A stretch of DNA of 64,000 nucleotides from Brachionus plicatilis (taxonomy: Eukaryota; Rotifera; Eurotatoria; Ploima; Brachionidae), in contig QEOQ01000626.1 of NCBI GenBank assembly GCA_010279815.1, forward strand, positions 375,188 through 439,187. Reading direction: 5' to 3'. The position numbers and the translations under genes were made by a program. Positions 59,700 to 64,000 of the stretch are shown here, piece after piece (position 1 is the stretch's first letter; the number at the start of each line of letters is the position of its first letter). The notes below the pieces were generated by a model. The model searched no databases. It was not told the origin of the DNA and worked only from the letters and a program-made list of their open reading frames with translations.

Positions 59700-59997
59700 A
59701 ACAGCTCCATTTTGAGTAGCTGAACTTCGATATTGATAAAAAATTAAGGAAGTTAGGTACTCTTCAAAACTAACTTTTGATTGATCTTAAGTTATTTTTT
59801 TAGAAAAATAACTTTAAGTGCTCATAACTTTACCAAAAAAAAATTTTTTGAATTCAGTTAAAAAGCACTAAGTTCATTTAATCTCAGCTTTAATTTGGTA
59901 CCATTTTTATAAAATTTGGATAAAAATTGAATGAGCTAGGATATTTTTATTTAAAAACGAACTAAAACGAACAAAAGCAAAAGGAACATAAGAAATA
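59700..59997. repeat. Diverged satellite-like units, middle block
   Basis: Matches 54697-54905 and 54592-54652 on the other side of the Gypsy element. It ends at the TA where the fold-back element at 59998 inserted. Confidence 0.6.
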
Positions 59998-60569
59998 CCG
60001 TAATGCCTTGGCATTTATTTCCAAATTCTGGATTTTAATGCATGCATTTAACCCACTTTTTTTTCCAGATACGCTGCGACTAAAAATGCTGCAGTTAATA
60101 TCAAAATTTAGGTATAAATGCCGCATTAAATATGTAAAAACAAAAAAAAAATATATTTTTCTATTTTTTTTAATTGTTTCAAAATTTGAAATACAAAAAA
60201 TGTTCTTCGGACATAATGCATGCATGTAAAGTTAAAATTTTGAAATTCAATGCTAGTTTATGAAATTCATTTTTAACGCTTTTTAGTTTCCAATTTTTTT
60301 TTTATAATTTTTATAACTATTATCATAATTCTTACAATTATATTCATAACTGCAGCATTCAAAATAAAAAAAAAGATCATGCTTAGAATATAATTCATAT
60401 AAACTTTTTTAAAAACAAATAATTTTTATACGGAAATTTTTATGCCATTTTTATATTAAAATACCGTTTTTTTATCAATTTAAATAAAATTTCGTGACGC
60501 ATTAAAACTCAAAATTTTAACTTTACATGCACGCATTATGTCCGAAGAACATTTTTTGTGTTTCAAATT

Positions 60570-62166
60570 ATTCCAAGTTGAGACAGACTTTGATCCTGAG
60601 CACACTCCTTCAACAATACCTCCGATTGAGAAGCTTGTTATTAGCGAACAAATGATCGTAAACAAACTTACCAAGCTAGATACATCAAAATCGATTGGCG
60701 TGGATGGAATTCACCCGCGCGTTCTTAAGGAGTGTGCTGCAGAAATCTCTCGACCACTTGCTCTCATCTTTAAATTGTCCCTCACTACCTCATCTCTTCC
60801 TGCAATATGGAAATTGGCCAACGTCACCCCGGTTTTTAAGAAAGGTAGTCGTGTCGATTCGTCCAACTATCGTCCAATTTCATTAACGTCAGTTGTCTGC
60901 AGAATAATGGAATCCCTTGTCCGTGACTCAATAATGTCTCACTTATGCTCAAACAGTTTACTTGCACCGCAACAGCATGGGTTTGTTCCAAAGAAAGCCT
61001 GTAGCACCAACCTTATTGAGACTGTTGACGTAGTCACATCGGCAATGAAGAATAAGAAGCCAGTTGATATTATATTCTTCGATTTTGCCAAAGCTTTCGA
61101 CAAGGTTCCTCATGGCAGGTTGATAAAAAAGCTAAGTACTGTTGGCATCCAAGGTCAAATTCTCGACTGGATAAAAGATTTCCTGGAGGGTAGGAAGCAG
61201 CGTGTGGTTCTAGGTCCGCACGCTTCAAATTGGAAAGATGTCACTTCGGGTGTACCTCAAGGTAGTGTGTTAGGTCCAATTCTCTTCGCAATCTTCATCA
61301 ATGACCTACCAAGCCACTTGATACACACAAGCAAGCTTTTTGCCGATGATCTAAAAATAATAGCGCAGGTGGAATCCGAGGAGGCGGTGAATAGTCTTCA
61401 AGCTGATTTGGACACAGTGGCTGAATGGTGTTGGACTTGGTTGATGGAAGCAAACGAGTCTAAAATTAAGGTTATGAATATCGGTAGCAACAAGCATGTA
61501 GCAAAAACCAGGTCTTATACGCTAAAAAAGAAGGATGGCTATCGCATTTCGCTTCAAAACACATCGGAAGAACGCGACCTGGGCATCATTCTCACGCCTA
61601 ATTTTAAGTTCAGCTCACAGTCCGCTCATGCCGCATCAAAAGCTAACCAAATTCTAGGAATGTTAAAAAACACATTCGTTTCTAGGGATGTAGAACTATG
61701 GGCCTCACTCTATCGCACCTACATTCGTCCGCATCTGGAGTTTTCAGTGTCGGCTTGGAACCCGTACCTCAGGAAGGATATAAATACCCTTGAAAAAGTT
61801 CAGAGAAGAGTAACGAGAGTCCCCACTGCCTTGAAAGGCATGGAGTACGAGAACAGACTTGAGAGGATGGGTCTTACATCTTTGGAGACAAGACGACAAC
61901 GTGGTGACTTAATTCAACTATACAAAGTCAGCAGAGGCAAAGATGACATAACGTGGCACAACGAGCCAAATTGGTCGGCTCCGAGAGACACGAAGAGAAG
62001 TCAACTACGGCGTGAGATCGTGGCATCTTGTCAGCAAAGACACAACTTCTTCATCAATCGAATAGCTAATGAATGGAACGAACTTCCAGACGACATAGTC
62101 GCAACTGAGACCGTGGACTCCTTTAAAATCAAATACGACCATTATCAATTAAGACGACCGCTTTGA
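60570..62166 (+). CDS. Non-LTR reverse transcriptase (partial, C-terminal part)
   Basis: Open reading to a TGA-side stop at 62164-62166. The ATG at 60538 belongs to the fold-back arm, not to the LINE. Motifs: GVDGIHPRVLKECA, WKLANVTPVFKKGS, NYRPISLTS, QHGFVPKKACSTNL, FFDFAKAFDKVPH, TSGVPQGSVLGP, LFADDLKI (catalytic FADD) and LGIILTPNFKF. A conserved C-terminal segment follows. There are no internal stops, so this copy is young or constrained. The endonuclease domain is absent by truncation. The motif set fits the CR1/L2 side of LINEs. Confidence 0.88.
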
Positions 62167-62226
62167 GGGGCATCCCTGCGAGTTATCTCGCCACGCGGTC
62201 TTACTACTACTACTACTACTACTACT
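60570..62226 (+). mobile_element. 5'-truncated CR1-like LINE
   Basis: 1,657 bp flanked by AAATT on both sides (60565-60569, 62227-62231), a likely target-site duplication. The start lies within the upstream part of the reverse transcriptase, so the 5' half is missing. The 3' end has a perfect GCGAG-TTAT-CTCGC stem-loop (about 62178-62191) and an (ACT)n microsatellite tail, typical of CR1/L2-type LINE termini. Confidence 0.85.
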
Positions 62227-62421
62227 AAATTTAGAAAAAATAGAAAAATATATTTTTATTATTTTTTACATATTTAATGCGGCATTTATACCAAAATTTT
62301 GACATTAACTGCAGCATTTTTAGTCGCAGCGTATCTGGAAAAAAAAGTGGGTTAAATGCAGCATTAAAATCCAGAATTCTGGTTTAAAGTGCAATGCATT
62401 AGGGGGCAAGGCATTACGGTA

Positions 62422-62726
62422 AATATACTTAATATTTGAGAAATAAATATACTCAATACTTAATATTAAGTATATTTGATAACTATACTTAACTTTTTTT
62501 TAATCTATTAAAAGATTTAAAAAATTTGGGAGATTTGTTTTATTTTGGTGTATTAAACTTCGAATTTAATCATAAATTGAGAAAGTTGAGTACTCATCAA
62601 AGCTAACTTTTTCAAATTCCTTTTTTTCCTTATTTTTTTGGCCTAAATACCTTCAACAGCTGATTACTTTACAAAAAAAAGATTTTTTTTTGATTCTTTA
62701 AAAAGCAGTATACTCGGTGAATCGTT
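62422..62726. repeat. Satellite-like unit, right block
   Basis: About 62500-62725 resembles the unit at 54350-54545 (GAGATTTGTTTTATTTTGG, TGTATTAAACTTCGAATTT, CCTTCAACAGCTGAT, AAAAAGCAGTATACTC). A palindromic AATATTAAGTATA-type stretch precedes it. Confidence 0.5.
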
Positions 62727-63520
62727 GGAATGGAATGGAAGTGATTGAACTGAACGGGAATGTTTTTTGGTCATTTATATTTTTTCCCTTTTTCAATTTT
62801 CCCTCTTAACATTTTTCCCTTAATTTTTTTTCACTTTTTTTTTTATTCCCCCTGTAATTAATAAATAACTAAAAAAAATTTACCAAAAAACATTAAACAG
62901 AAAAGTTACTTTTTGTTTATCACTTAGAACTTCAGCATAAAAATCATACAAAAGACCATATTTAATAAAACTATTTTAAGCTACACGCATTAATCTTTGA
63001 TCAAATAAAAAAAATTTAAAAAAATTAAAATTGAATAAAAAAGATTTTTCGCGCCTAAGACAGGATCCGGTAATTACCATGTGGTAAACCCAAGAATTCG
63101 TCGTTTTGCCGCAAGATAAACTGATTCATAAGTTATGAATCATAACCGCGAAAAAAAAATTAAAATAAGCATTTAAATTGAAACATGGATTAGAGTCTAA
63201 TATTTAATTTTTACTGTAATTAATTATCTTTTATTTTTGGATTTAAATCAATTAGAAAGTCTATTTATTTTAAAATCAATTTATTTAATCTTAATTTTTA
63301 ATTGGCTAAAATTATTTTATATTATTCAGAGGGATAAATATTAAAAGGGAAAAAATTACAGAGGGAAAATTTTACAGAGGGAAAAAATTTAAGAGGGAAA
63401 AAGTTTAAAAGGGAAAATTGTAAAAGGGAAAAAAAATAAAAGGGAAAAAGTTTAAGAGGGAAAAATGCTACTAAATCATGTATTTTATGGAATGCATCTC
63501 CATTCCACTCCTTTTCGGGA
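62727..63520. mobile_element. Motif-array element built on AGGGAAAAA
   Basis: The right part (63330-63467) has nine tandem copies of about 15 bp containing RAGGGAWAAA. The left part (about 62795-62855) has four inverted copies (TTTTCCCT). Outer GGAATGGAATGG (about 62727-62738) and CCATTCCACTCC (about 63500-63511) are roughly inverted. The centre is AT-rich with a short GC-richer patch at 63050-63140. The layout matches the other motif-array elements in the window, but no target duplication was found. Confidence 0.45.
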
Positions 63521-64000
63521 ACGGACCAATTCATTTTAGCAAAAACCACTGTAACATTAAATGATCTGATGATAAAAATCTTAAATGATAATTTTTTTTT
63601 TACTTTGACTATGAATGCAATTTTTTTTTGCGAAAAAATCTTGGTAAAATACTCTTGTATCAAAGATAAAAACTTGTTTAATGGAAAACTTTTGCATACA
63701 ATATGATGCTGATGGTTTAAAAAAATTATTTTTTTGATCGTAAAATGAAAAAATTTTTTTTCCTTTTTTAAAAATTAAAAAATTAATTACAAGTTATGAG
63801 CTCAATTTTTTCGGAGAAATAAAAGCTTTCATGGATTTTCGACAAGTTAAGAGTTCAAAATTTGTGGGCTTTATGACATTCTTCTTTTTTTAGTCTTCAA
63901 AATTAAATAAAAAATCTCTCAAATTTTTAAAAAACAATTTAAAGGAATTATAAAATAAATTTTTTAAAATTTTTTAAAATTCGATATTAGTGTTGGGAAA
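63521..64000. other. Right edge, no features seen
   Basis: AT-rich, with no gene, RNA gene or clear repeat. Confidence 0.4.

Larger units (their letters stand above)
59998..62419. mobile_element. TA-flanked fold-back element carrying a LINE insertion
   Basis: Ends CCGTAATGCCTTGGC... (59998 on) and its inverse ...GCCAAGGCATTACGG-type end at 62419, flanked by TA at 59996-59997 and 62420-62421. The arms share about 250 bp: GCATTTAACCCACTTTTTT, CCAGATACGCTGCGACTAAAAATGC, TTAATGCGGCATTTATA, AATGTTCTTCGGACATAATGC and AAAGTTAAAATTTTGA. The right arm is split by the LINE at 60570-62226. Without that insertion the element is about 765 bp. Confidence 0.8.

Noticed and set aside
62795..63467. AGGGAAAAA repeats considered as a CRISPR-like array
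   Set aside because: A 15-bp period without unique spacers in an animal genome. It is a tandem motif array.

Overview
This is a very AT-rich animal genomic window. The genes are intron-containing, mostly with short introns of about 45-80 nt and a few that are long and filled with repeats. The gene set is metazoan: DIS3, EDC4, NDUFA4, DEPDC7, ODF3/CIMAP1A, calpain, pescadillo, cathepsin L. Base composition, compact exons and repeat style would fit a small invertebrate such as a monogonont rotifer, but that taxonomic guess is weak.

Layout. 1-4556 (minus): the 5' part of DIS3, whose 3.0-kb intron is packed with fold-back repeats. 5853-11345 (minus): EDC4, the mRNA-decapping scaffold. 11755-12039 (plus): NDUFA4, divergent from EDC4. 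12142-13668: three tRNA-Val(AAC) genes and a terminal-inverted-repeat (TIR) element. 13950-14711 (plus): an unknown secreted protein. 14712-21205: a 6.5-kb gene desert with several inverted-repeat elements. 21206-29487 (plus): DEPDC7 in four exons, its introns carrying repeat elements. 30122-33030: three more identical tRNA-Val genes. 33352-34222 (minus): ODF3. 35280-35654 (minus): a small orphan. 36969-38521 (minus): an atypical calpain with an internal break. 40115-41257 (minus): a secreted coiled-coil protein. 43456-44469 (plus): an orphan gene of five exons. 46357-48605 (plus): PES1 in eight exons. 49490-50438: two nested TIR elements. 50695-51979 (minus): a cathepsin L-like protease in six exons. 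52347-52759 (minus): a stand-alone dynein-stalk-like protein. 54340-62725: a repeat block made of diverged satellite-like units, a decayed Ty3/Gypsy element, and a fold-back element with a CR1-like LINE inserted in it. 62727-63520: a motif-array element.

No operon-like organisation is visible. DIS3 (exosome) and EDC4 (decapping) both act in mRNA decay and lie next to each other on the same strand, but nothing shows that this is functional.

The most unusual material is a set of short non-autonomous elements. Several begin with GGG and end with CCC, carry visible 8-9-bp target-site duplications, and have arms made of many copies of an element-specific short motif. Their centres hold decayed coding relics. 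AT-hook-like relics occur in two of these elements, in a third remnant, and in a TIR element of another type. The six identical tRNA-Val genes include two head-to-head pairs that are inverted copies of each other.
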